From: CAVQZA01 sp963718355 | Lineage (GTDB): Bacteria; Actinomycetota; Thermoleophilia; Gaiellales; Gaiellaceae | Length of the DNA: 64,000 nucleotides | Assembly (NCBI GenBank): GCA_963718355.1 | Contig: CAVQZA010000004.1 | Location: 62,001-126,000 of the forward strand | Direction of reading: 5' to 3' | Shown: in pieces, positions 25,109-32,418 of the stretch | Numbering within the stretch: the first letter of the stretch is position 1 | Layout of the letters: each line of letters begins with the position of its first letter | Notes under the pieces: model-generated | Databases searched by the model: none | Seen by the model: only the letters and a program-made list of their open reading frames with translations | Told to the model about the DNA's origin: nothing | Program-made: the position numbers and the translations under genes

Positions 25109-26449
25109 CTACTTCCGGACGACCTTGTAACCCGCCGCCTGTGCGTTCTGTGCGAGCCCGTCGCCGTAGGCCGGCATCAGGGAGCTCAGCGACTTCCCTG
25201 CGACGAGCGCCGTGACGACGGTGTTGGACCAGACGGGCTGATCCGGATACGTCACCATGCTCCAGCCGGTCCAGACGATGGGCGCGGCGGCCTTCATCGC
25301 CGGACCCTCGGGAGCGGCGAAGTAGGGGTCCTTGTTGAGGGACTTCAGCCACACGGTCGCCATGGGCCCGAACGACGGGTAGCCGGGCGAGAGGGCATTC
25401 ACCTTCGACTTCACGAGCGGCGACGTCGTCGCGAACTTCACGAAGTCGATGGCGGCGTTCTGGTTCTTCGTGTGCCTGGAGACGACCCACGGGCCGCCGC
25501 CGACCTGACCGGTCGTGAGGGGCTCGGTTCCCCAGCGCAGGGGCAAAGCAGCCGTCAACTCGCCGGCCGGGACGTGCAGCGTGCCGCTGAAGATGTCCTT
25601 CGCATACCACACCGGTCCCGGCATGAGCAGGATCTTGTCATTGTCGCCGCCCCACTTCGTGGCGAAGTCCGCCGTGAAGACGCTCTCGGCCGGAACCACA
25701 CCGCTCTTGATCAGTGGATCGAGCAGGCTCGCCATGCGCGTGCAGTGCACGTCGCCTGAGTTGATCCGGACGGTGTTCGGCGCAATGACCTGCGAGACCG
25801 GGCACTTGTCGGGCCAGAGGTAGAGCCAGGCGCCGTAGGAGTCGCCGATGTTCCCGACGATGTAGCCGGGATGCTGCGCGGCGACCTTCTGGCCCAGCGC
25901 GGCCCACTCCTGCCACGTCTTCGGGACGGTGTAGCCGAACTGCGTCATCAGCTTCTGGTTGACGTAGAGCACCTCCTGGGCCAGGTTGTCCTGAAGGCAG
26001 ATGAGGCGGCCGGTGACGGTGCACTGCGCGATCGAAGGCGCAGGCCAGCCCCTGAGGAGGTTCGCCGGGAAGACGGGCTTCAGGTTCATGGCATAGTCGA
26101 ACGGCTTCTGGGACATCCAGACCGGATCGTTGGCCTGCTCGGTGAAGATCACGTCCGGCCAGCCGTGGCCCGTGCGGTTCCACAGCTGGATCTTCGTCTG
26201 CATCGTCGTCGCGCCGTTGCCGTCACCGTCATAGGTGACGATGTTCAGGTGCACCTTCGGATGCGTCTTGGCGTACAGCTGCGCAACCGGCAGGCGGACC
26301 GCGTCGACCCAGACGGTGATCGAGCCAGATGCGGCTGTCGAGACCGACGGCCCGGCGTTTTTCAAACCAGCGGCCGACGCGGCGGCGAGCGCAGCCGCTA
26401 CGAGCCCGGCGAGCGCTACAAGCGCAAGCCACCTACGGTTGACCTTCAT
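25109..26449 (-). CDS. Extracellular sugar-binding protein (solute-binding family 1)
   Basis: 446 residues from ATG 26449, which has AAAGGAGG 9 bp upstream; a start further up is open but lacks a site. The signal peptide is KVNRRWLALVALAGLVAAAL with Ala-rich cleavage near residue 30 and no lipobox Cys, so the protein is secreted or wall-held rather than a typical lipoprotein. SITVWVDAVRLPVAQLYAK is the usual first strand and helix of the family, and TGQVGGGPWVVSRHTKNQNAAIDFVKF is the late family motif. It delivers the sugar to the three-permease importer. The deoxysugar catabolic genes upstream suggest the ligand. Confidence 0.88.
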   Translation of the reverse strand: MKVNRRWLALVALAGLVAAALAAASAAGLKNAGPSVSTAASGSITVWVDAVRLPVAQLYAKTHPKVHLNIVTYDGDGNGATTMQTKIQLWNRTGHGWPDVIFTEQANDPVWMSQKPFDYAMNLKPVFPANLLRGWPAPSIAQCTVTGRLICLQDNLAQEVLYVNQKLMTQFGYTVPKTWQEWAALGQKVAAQHPGYIVGNIGDSYGAWLYLWPDKCPVSQVIAPNTVRINSGDVHCTRMASLLDPLIKSGVVPAESVFTADFATKWGGDNDKILLMPGPVWYAKDIFSGTLHVPAGELTAALPLRWGTEPLTTGQVGGGPWVVSRHTKNQNAAIDFVKFATTSPLVKSKVNALSPGYPSFGPMATVWLKSLNKDPYFAAPEGPAMKAAAPIVWTGWSMVTYPDQPVWSNTVVTALVAGKSLSSLMPAYGDGLAQNAQAAGYKVVRK

Positions 26450-26529
26450 GGGTGCTCCTCCTTTGGAGTGTCGAATCGCTTCTTTGCGGGGTTTTCGCTT
26501 CATCGCGAGGTACGGCAGTTCGGTTGTGG

Positions 26530-27615
26530 CTACTCGGTTGCTCGACCGACTGACACCGAGCGGTGCTCGTGCACGAAGTCCGGCAGCGCGATTCCGGGTT
26601 CCGTCGGAGCGTGGACGAGGCCGTCCGGCCCAACGCGCGTCTCACGCGCCACGGGGTTAGACGTGACGAGCGACTCGTAGTACGTGCAGTTCGGGATCGC
26701 CATGCAGAGGTGCACCGCCGTTTCGGTCGGGCCGTGCACCTCGGCACGTAGCCGGAATGAGTCGGCGAGGTGCGCGATCCGCATCGCGCCGGTCATCCCG
26801 CCACGGTGGTTTGCGCTCGTGCGCACGTACGTCGCGCAACCCGACGCGATGAAATCTGCGGTGTTCAAGTGGCTCCCGTCTGAGGTCTCACCGACGAGCA
26901 GCGGCACGTCCACTCGCTCGGCGAGCCAGCGATACGCCGTGACGCTGAACTCGTGGATCGGCTCCTCGTACCAGCGATAGCCGGCCTCCGAGAGCGCGTG
27001 GCCGAGGTAGATGGCGTCGGGGAGGTCGAAGCCGGCCGATCCGTCGTACATCAGGTCGACGTCGGGCCCGACGTGGTCGCGCAGGCGCTGGCAGAGATCG
27101 GCGTCCGCGCGTGCATCACCCCACGCATGGAGCTTGATCGCGGTGAAACCGAGCTCGAGGCACTGGTCGGCGACCTCGAGGTATTCCTCGACGGTCGAGA
27201 ACGTCGTCGTCGAGGCATACGCGGGGATCGAATCCCTGTACGTCCCGAGCAGGCGGTGCACCGGAACGCCGAAAATCCGGCCTTCGAGATCCCAGAGCGC
27301 GACGTCGACGATGCCGAAGAGCCAGATCGGGAACTCCTCGGTGCGATCGAGCTCCCAGAGTCGATGCCACAGCCACTCCCGCCGGTCGGCGCGCTCCCCC
27401 ACGAGCTCGTCTCGGAGAACGCGATCCACGATGTCCGCGAGCATCGGCCCGCTCCACTCGTGGTAGGCCTCGCCGACCGCTCCGTCCTCCGTGGTGATCC
27501 GCAGAACCGCGGTCGTCCGGGCCTTCGCAGACCCGCGGAGACCCCGCCGCCACGCAAACGGCGGGGTCACCGCTGGGAGGGCAATCAGCTCGACATCGAG
27601 TGCTGATATCCGCAT
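26530..27615 (-). CDS. Enolase-superfamily (mandelate racemase type) sugar-acid dehydratase
   Basis: 361 residues from ATG 27615. The capping domain runs to about residue 120, then the barrel. The catalytic Lys is in TAIKLHAWG (K-x-H). Three metal ligands are in DLMYDGSAG (Asp), YRWYEEP (Glu) and LLVGETSDGS (Glu). Near the end comes RAEVHGPTE with a possible catalytic His. Before that, the segment normally holding the Asp of the His-Asp pair reads RTSANHRGGMTG, with no Asp. Members dehydrate aldonic acids to 2-keto-3-deoxy acids. The context fits a fuconate- or rhamnonate-like substrate, but a cycloisomerase is possible. Confidence 0.8.
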   Translation of the reverse strand: MRISALDVELIALPAVTPPFAWRRGLRGSAKARTTAVLRITTEDGAVGEAYHEWSGPMLADIVDRVLRDELVGERADRREWLWHRLWELDRTEEFPIWLFGIVDVALWDLEGRIFGVPVHRLLGTYRDSIPAYASTTTFSTVEEYLEVADQCLELGFTAIKLHAWGDARADADLCQRLRDHVGPDVDLMYDGSAGFDLPDAIYLGHALSEAGYRWYEEPIHEFSVTAYRWLAERVDVPLLVGETSDGSHLNTADFIASGCATYVRTSANHRGGMTGAMRIAHLADSFRLRAEVHGPTETAVHLCMAIPNCTYYESLVTSNPVARETRVGPDGLVHAPTEPGIALPDFVHEHRSVSVGRATE

Positions 27616-27622
27616 GCGGGGA

Positions 27623-27643
27623 TGATCATCATACGAATGATCA
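27623..27643. promoter_or_regulatory. Operator-like inverted repeat over the dehydratase promoter
   Basis: TGATCAT-N7-ATGATCA is a perfect 7-bp inverted repeat. A -10-like TATGAT (minus strand, 27633-27628) sits inside it, 12 nt before the dehydratase start. A GntR/FCD regulator is encoded next door, and similar TATGATG sequences lie at its own start and at the divergent reductase. Autoregulation and local control by that GntR protein are inferred. Confidence 0.5.
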
Positions 27644-27702
27644 GCACTTGTCAAGAGCGCCGAAGAAGATTTCTTCGACGAGAGTTGGACCGTGTCTGCG
27701 GC

Positions 27703-28509
27703 TCAGCGCGTGGCCGGCGCGGAACGCCGAACGCTCCGCGACCGCTGGCCCTTCTTGCGCTCGGCCCAGGCCGCGTCGATGTGATCGGAGAGCCGTTCGC
27801 CGGCCAGCTCGCCGTCGCGAGCCGCAAGCGCCTCGTAGATCCCGCGGTGCGCCGCCACCGTCCGGGCGAGCGCAGCGCGCGACGACCCGGCGGACAGGAG
27901 CGGCGTGATGCCCCCGTGCCGGTGGATCGCACGCACGATCGTCAGGCCCACCTCGTTCCCGGACGCCTTCATCACGATCGCGTGGAAGCCGAGGTCGAGC
28001 CCGCGGAAGCGTTCGTAGTTGTCGTAGGCGCCTTCCATCCGCTCGAGATTGTCGGCGAGCGAGGCAAGCTCGTCGTCGGTGAGCCGAGTCGCGGCCGCGC
28101 GCGCCATCTCCCGCTCCAGCACACGGCGCACCGAGATCAGGTTGTCGAGCAGCGACATGTCGTAGTCGTACTCCAACGCGATCTGCAGCACGACGGGATC
28201 GAGCAGGTTCAGCGAGTCGCGCGGCTGGACCGTTGTGCCGCGCCCCTGTTCGACCCTCACGAGCCCACGCTCCTCGAGAAGCTTCAGCGCCTCGCGGATC
28301 ACCGTGCGGCTGAAGCCGAACTCCGCGCACAGCGCAGGTTCGGTGGGTAGGACCTCGCCCTCGCTCCAGGTCCCGCCGATGATCTCGTGCGCCAGCTCCT
28401 CGACGACGACCGACGCCAACCGCCCCGGCCGCTGGGACGGCTTGCGGTGACTTGCGGGAGCCCCCTGTCGGAGGATCGAGCGTTCAGCGCCGTCCATCTC
28501 AAACATCAT
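27703..28509 (-). CDS. GntR-family regulator (FadR/FCD type)
   Basis: 268 residues from ATG 28509. A TATGAT (28510-28505, minus strand) could be the -10 box, in which case translation would begin at ATG 28497 on a leaderless mRNA. The winged-helix domain (residues ~30-100) contains GEVLPTEPALCAEFGFSRTVIREALKLLEERGLV, followed by the wing GRGTTV. The ligand domain is all-helical FCD, with D-x3-H in LDLGFHAIVMKASGN and later H residues (AHRGIYEAL, LSDHIDAAW) placed as metal ligands. FCD regulators of sugar-acid operons respond to the sugar acid or keto acid. It sits inside the operon it probably controls. Confidence 0.88.
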   Translation of the reverse strand: MMFEMDGAERSILRQGAPASHRKPSQRPGRLASVVVEELAHEIIGGTWSEGEVLPTEPALCAEFGFSRTVIREALKLLEERGLVRVEQGRGTTVQPRDSLNLLDPVVLQIALEYDYDMSLLDNLISVRRVLEREMARAAATRLTDDELASLADNLERMEGAYDNYERFRGLDLGFHAIVMKASGNEVGLTIVRAIHRHGGITPLLSAGSSRAALARTVAAHRGIYEALAARDGELAGERLSDHIDAAWAERKKGQRSRSVRRSAPATR

Positions 28510-28526
28510 ACGTCCTCGGCCGACGG

Positions 28527-29291
28527 TCACCGCCCGAGCCAGCCGCCGTCGACCGGCAGGACCGCCCCGTGCACGTAATCGGCAGCCGGCGAGGCGAGAA
28601 AGACGATCGCGCCGGCTATGTCCTCCGGCTCGGCCCAGCGTCCGGCCGGGATCCGAACGAGAATCTGCTCGTACCGCTCGGCGTCGTCCCTTAACGCCCG
28701 CGTGTTGTCTGTGCTGACGTAACCGGGCGCGACTGCGTTCACGTTCACGCCGCGTCCGGCCCATTCGTTCGCGAGCGCCTTCGTCAGGCCGACGATGCCC
28801 GACTTGCTTGCCGTGTATCCCGGCACGTTGATGCCGCCCTGGAACGAGAGCAACGACGCTATGAAGACGATCTTGCCGCCACCGCGCTCGAGCATGTCTC
28901 GCCCGAGCTCGCGCGTGAGGACGAACTGGGCACTGAGATCGACCTCGAGCACGCGATCCCAGAGCTCGTCGGGATGCTCCGCCGCCGGGGCGCGGGCGAT
29001 CGTGCCGGCGTTGTTGACCAGAATGTCGACAGGCGGTGCCTCTCGACGTACTGCCGCGATGAGGTCGTACAAGGCGGCGCGGTCCGCAAGGTCGCAACGG
29101 TATGACCGAAAGCTGCGCCCGTGCGACTCGACTTCCGCAGCGACATCGCTCCCCGGCTCGAGCGACGCGCTCACCCCGATGATGTCCGCTCCTGCTGCCG
29201 CGAGTGCGACGGCGGCGGCCTTGCCGATCCCGCGTCTGCAGCCGGTGACGAGCGCCGTCCGGCCGGAGAGATCGAACGTCGTCGTGCTCAC
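28527..29291 (-). CDS. SDR-family dehydrogenase (KduD-like, sugar-acid oxidation)
   Basis: 254 residues from GTG 29291, which overlaps the upstream dehydrogenase stop by 4 bp (GTGA). Classical SDR: TGCRRGIGKAAA (NAD(P) loop), NNAGTIARAP, IASLLSFQGG (Ser), PGYTASKSG (Tyr-x3-Lys), and NAVAPGYVSTDNT. The opening FDLSGRTALVTG and the overall pattern resemble 2-deoxy-gluconate 3-dehydrogenase/KduD proteins and the 2-keto-3-deoxy-fuconate dehydrogenases. I infer oxidation of the 2-keto-3-deoxy acid made by the neighbouring dehydratase to a 2,4-diketo acid. Confidence 0.85.
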   Translation of the reverse strand: MSTTTFDLSGRTALVTGCRRGIGKAAAVALAAAGADIIGVSASLEPGSDVAAEVESHGRSFRSYRCDLADRAALYDLIAAVRREAPPVDILVNNAGTIARAPAAEHPDELWDRVLEVDLSAQFVLTRELGRDMLERGGGKIVFIASLLSFQGGINVPGYTASKSGIVGLTKALANEWAGRGVNVNAVAPGYVSTDNTRALRDDAERYEQILVRIPAGRWAEPEDIAGAIVFLASPAADYVHGAVLPVDGGWLGR

Positions 29292-30304
29292 GTCTGGCAG
29301 TCCACGAGGATCTTCATCGCCGGCCTGCCGGCGCTCAGCTCGTCGAACACCGCCGGCACGCGCTGGAGCGGTTCGATGCAGGTGATCAGCGGCTCGAGCT
29401 CGAGCGTGCCCGCGGCGATCAGCTCGATCGCGGCCTCGAAGTCCTGGGGCTCGTACACGCGCGCGCCGCGCAGCTCGAGCTCCTTCCAGAACAGATCGAA
29501 GAGGGCCACGGGCTTCGGCTCGGGGAAGATCGCAACCACGACGACCCGGCCGCGCAGCGCAGCGTACCTCGTCGCGGCGAGAATCCCCTCGGACGAGCCC
29601 GAGACCTCGAACACCACATCGGCACCGACGCCGTTCGTCGCGCCCGCGATCGTCCCGGCGACGTCGTCGTCCGCGGGCTCGAGCGCAGTGAGACCGAGCT
29701 CCGCCGCCAACGCACGACGTGTCGGGTCGGGCTCCACGACGAGCACCTGGGCGCCGCGGGCGCGCGCCACGAGCGAGATCAGGAGCCCGATCGGCCCTCC
29801 GCCGATGACGACTGCCGTCTGTTCCGCGGTCACCTCGCCCCGCCGGACGTCGTGGCAGGCGACCGCGAGTGGCTCCGCGAGCGCGCCGAGGCGCAAGTCG
29901 ACCTCGGCCGGCAGCGCATGGAGCGTGAACGCGGGGACCGTCCACGAGGCCTGCAACGCGCCGGGTGCATCGATCCCGATGAACTTGAGGCCGCGGCTGA
30001 TGTGGCTGAGCCCGCGATCGGCGGGCGTCTCGCCACGGGCGTCGAGCGGCCTCACCACCACGGCGTCGCCGACGGCGAAGCCTTCGACTCCAGTGCCGAG
30101 CGACGCGACGGTTCCGGACATCTCGTGCCCGATCACCTGCGGCGTGTGCACTCGCGCGTCCATCGCGCCGTGCGCGATGTGCAGGTCGGTGCCGCACAGC
30201 CCGCAGTAGGCGACGGTCAGCCTGACCTCCCCGGCACCCGGCTCCTGCACGAGGCAGTCGCCGACCGAGAACCTGCCCCCGCCCTCGTAGTAGATCGCGC
30301 TCAT
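29288..30304 (-). CDS. MDR-family zinc-type alcohol/polyol dehydrogenase
   Basis: 338 residues from ATG 30304, overlapping the amidohydrolase stop (ATGA). Catalytic-zinc ligands: Cys in YCGLCGTDLHIAHG and GHE in VIGHEMSGTV; NAD motif VIGGGPIGLL. The structural-zinc lobe that usually carries four Cys is replaced by PLDARGETPADRGLSHISRG, with none. The family includes sorbitol, threonine and galactitol dehydrogenases. It may be an alternative first-step sugar or sugar-acid dehydrogenase; its exact step is uncertain. Confidence 0.82.
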   Translation of the reverse strand: MSAIYYEGGGRFSVGDCLVQEPGAGEVRLTVAYCGLCGTDLHIAHGAMDARVHTPQVIGHEMSGTVASLGTGVEGFAVGDAVVVRPLDARGETPADRGLSHISRGLKFIGIDAPGALQASWTVPAFTLHALPAEVDLRLGALAEPLAVACHDVRRGEVTAEQTAVVIGGGPIGLLISLVARARGAQVLVVEPDPTRRALAAELGLTALEPADDDVAGTIAGATNGVGADVVFEVSGSSEGILAATRYAALRGRVVVVAIFPEPKPVALFDLFWKELELRGARVYEPQDFEAAIELIAAGTLELEPLITCIEPLQRVPAVFDELSAGRPAMKILVDCQT

Positions 30305-31170
30305 CGCAGGCATGCCTCCTCATTGTCGTCGGCGAGTCGGTAGACGCGGGTCGCGGTGCCGCCCAGCAGCGCCTGTTCGTGCTCGGGCGCGACCTCGGCG
30401 ACGACCTGCCGCGTCGCCAGCCAGACTCGGTCGTAGTCGCCGTTGAGTAGGGCGACAGGCCAGTCGCTGCCGCACATCAGGCGGCCGGCGCCGAATGCCT
30501 CAAGGGCGACCGTGGCCGCGGGGACGAAGTCCGCGGCAGTCCAGTCGTCGTGGACGAGCGCCGTGTTCAGCCCGGAAAGCTTCGCGTAGACGTTCGGAGC
30601 CGCGGCGCATGCTCGGAGCCGTCGCTCCCAGTCCTCGAGGTCACCGCGCCCCAGCGGCGGCTTTCCGAGGTGGTCGATGACCAGCACGAGGCCCGGAAGG
30701 CGATCGGCGAGCCGCACGACGTCGTCGAAGTGGCGCGGATAGACGACCGGCAACTCGAGCAGCATCCCGGTTTGCTCGAGCAGTTCGAGCGACTCGAGGA
30801 CCGGCGCCTGCATGATCCAGTGCGGGTCGGCCTCGTCGTGGATCAGGTGCCGGACGGCGCGCACCTTCGGCCGACGCTCGAGCTCCTCGAGCCGCTCGCG
30901 AGCTCGCAGCGGATCGTCGAGCCGCAACCACACAGTCACGGCTGCGATCCACGGTTGGCGTGCGGCCTCCATGCAGAGGTAGTCGGTGTCGGAGTCGAGA
31001 CACGCGCCCTGGACGAGCACGACGGCGTCCACACCGTTGCGGGCGAGCAACGGCTCGAGATCATCCGGTCCGAACGGCCGCGCTATCGCCGCGGCCTCCG
31101 CAGTCATCCACGGTTGCGGGGTGTGCGCTTCGTCCCAGAGATGGACGTGCGAGTCGACGATCAAAGACAT
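30301..31170 (-). CDS. Amidohydrolase-2 family lactonase (fuconolactonase-like)
   Basis: 289 residues. The N-terminal metal motif DSHVHLWDE opens the TIM barrel, and other family positions are ELPVVYPRH, LVIDHLGKPP and GSDWPVALLNG (Asp near residue 240). Proteins of this COG3618 type hydrolyse sugar lactones such as L-fucono-1,5-lactone or L-rhamnono-lactone. It starts 11 bp from, and divergent to, an aldo/keto reductase that could make the lactone. First gene of the minus-strand operon. Confidence 0.85.
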   Translation of the reverse strand: MSLIVDSHVHLWDEAHTPQPWMTAEAAAIARPFGPDDLEPLLARNGVDAVVLVQGACLDSDTDYLCMEAARQPWIAAVTVWLRLDDPLRARERLEELERRPKVRAVRHLIHDEADPHWIMQAPVLESLELLEQTGMLLELPVVYPRHFDDVVRLADRLPGLVLVIDHLGKPPLGRGDLEDWERRLRACAAAPNVYAKLSGLNTALVHDDWTAADFVPAATVALEAFGAGRLMCGSDWPVALLNGDYDRVWLATRQVVAEVAPEHEQALLGGTATRVYRLADDNEEACLR

Positions 31171-31188
31171 AGTACGATCATATGATGA
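31171..31188. promoter_or_regulatory. Divergent promoter/operator between lactonase and aldo/keto reductase
   Basis: Only 11 bp separate the two ATG codons. ATCATATGATG (31177-31187) contains the palindrome ATCATATGAT and a -10-like TATGAT (31181-31186, plus strand), and repeats the TATGATG found at the GntR gene and the dehydratase promoter. If TATGAT is the -10, the plus-strand mRNA begins near 31193 and GTG 31197 would be the real reductase start. Confidence 0.45.
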
Positions 31189-32072
31189 CTAACCCGGTGG
31201 CGCCAAGAGTTCGGCTCGGGACCGCGCCGTTGGGAGGCCTCTACGCCGCCGTTCCGGCGGCGACAGCGCACGCAACCGTCGACGCCGCGTGGGAGCTCGG
31301 CATCCGCTCATTCGACACTGCGCCGCTCTACGGCTCGGGCCTGGCCGAGCAGCACCTGGGCGATGCACTGGCCGGGCGCCCCCGCGACGAGTTCACGATC
31401 TCGACGAAGGTCGGCCGCCTCCTGAAGCCCGGGAAGCCCAGCCCGCACTTCATCGGCGCGCCCGCGCTCGAGCCGGTGTTCGACTTCAGCCGCGATGGCG
31501 TCCGCCGCTCCCTTGCCGAGAGTCTCGAGCGCCTGAAGCTCGATCGCGTCGACATCGCGCTCCTTCACGACCCCGAGGATGACATGGACGAGGCGAGGCG
31601 TGCGCTCGAGACCGTGCGCGAGCTCGCGCCACTCGTTGGGGTCGGCACGAACGTCGTCGAGAGCGCGCTCGCGCTCGTCGACCGTGCCGAGGTGGACGTT
31701 GTGCTGCTCGCGGGCCGCTACACACTCCTGGACCGCTCGGCCGCCGAGGAGCTCCTCCCTCTTTGTCTCGAGCGAGGTGTTCCGTTGGTCGCGGCAGGCG
31801 TCTTCAACAGCGGCCTGCTGGCGGGCGGCACGATGTTCGACTACGAATCTGCCCCACCCGAGCTCCTCGCTCGACGCCGCGGGCTCGAAAAGATCTGCGC
31901 CCGCTACGACATACCGCTCCTGGCGGCAGCGATCCAATTCCCGCTCAGGCACCCGGGCGTCACGTGCATCCTCGTCGGCGCCCGTTCGCCCGAGGAGATC
32001 GCGGACGACCTCCGGCTACTCGATGTCGCGGTGCCCGACGACCTCTGGGCGGAACTCGCACACTACCGCTGA
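31182..32072 (+). CDS. Aldo/keto reductase (L-fucose/D-threo-aldose dehydrogenase-like)
   Basis: 296 residues from ATG 31182; GTG 31197 is an in-frame alternative suggested by the promoter. AKR features: FDTAPLYGSGLAEQHLGDAL (Asp and Tyr of the tetrad), EFTISTKVGRLLK (Lys), DIALLHDPEDD (His), and VTCILVGARSPEEI near the end. The pattern, with an insert PHFIGAPALEPVFDFSRDGV, matches the L-fucose dehydrogenase/D-threo-aldose 1-dehydrogenase group, which oxidises the sugar to its lactone. Divergent from the lactonase and expected to supply it. Confidence 0.85.
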   Translation: MMTNPVAPRVRLGTAPLGGLYAAVPAATAHATVDAAWELGIRSFDTAPLYGSGLAEQHLGDALAGRPRDEFTISTKVGRLLKPGKPSPHFIGAPALEPVFDFSRDGVRRSLAESLERLKLDRVDIALLHDPEDDMDEARRALETVRELAPLVGVGTNVVESALALVDRAEVDVVLLAGRYTLLDRSAAEELLPLCLERGVPLVAAGVFNSGLLAGGTMFDYESAPPELLARRRGLEKICARYDIPLLAAAIQFPLRHPGVTCILVGARSPEEIADDLRLLDVAVPDDLWAELAHYR

Positions 32073-32125
32073 TCTACCGAGCTGAAGTGCGACGAACTCT
32101 GATCTGTTGTCAGAGGTGACACGGC

Positions 32126-32332
32126 TCAGCGCTTCGTTCCTTTCCGGTTGACGTTCAGGCTGCGGGCCGATGGCCGGCGATTACGCGTGGTGCTGGACGA
32201 AGCGTCTCCACGGACCTTGCGCTCCGCTGCATCGCGGCTCTCGAGGATCGCGCCGTAGACGAGGAGTCCGAGAGCGGCGCCGACGATGACCGTCACGACG
32301 ACGCCGATCGCGAAGAGGCCGACCGCGCTCAT
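32126..32332 (-). CDS. Small single-helix membrane protein
   Basis: 68 residues from ATG 32332. One strong membrane helix (FAIGVVVTVIVGAALGLLVY, about 7-26) is followed by a charged, Arg/Ser-rich tail (ARSLNVNRKGTKR). No recognised family. It is divergent from the CarH-type regulator with about 86 bp between, a region that includes the direct-repeat operator. Confidence 0.5.
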   Translation of the reverse strand: MSAVGLFAIGVVVTVIVGAALGLLVYGAILESRDAAERKVRGDASSSTTRNRRPSARSLNVNRKGTKR

Positions 32333-32388
32333 GGCCGATCGCGACCCAGCACGACGGAGCCGAGCGAGACGGAGCCGCACTCGTCAAG

Positions 32389-32411
32389 TGTTTGTCGAAT
32401 GTTTGTATGAT
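32389..32411 (+). promoter_or_regulatory. Tandem 11-bp repeats and -10 box: probable CarH-type operator
   Basis: TGTTTGTCGAA (32389-32399) and TGTTTGTATGA (32400-32410) are head-to-tail 11-bp repeats. TATGAT at 32406-32411 is a good -10 box, placing transcription start at or next to ATG 32419. CarH tetramers are known to bind tandem ~11-bp repeats with a TGTAnA/TnTACA core overlapping the promoter in the dark, so this site would let the regulator repress itself. Confidence 0.6.
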
Positions 32412-32418
32412 CACGTCC

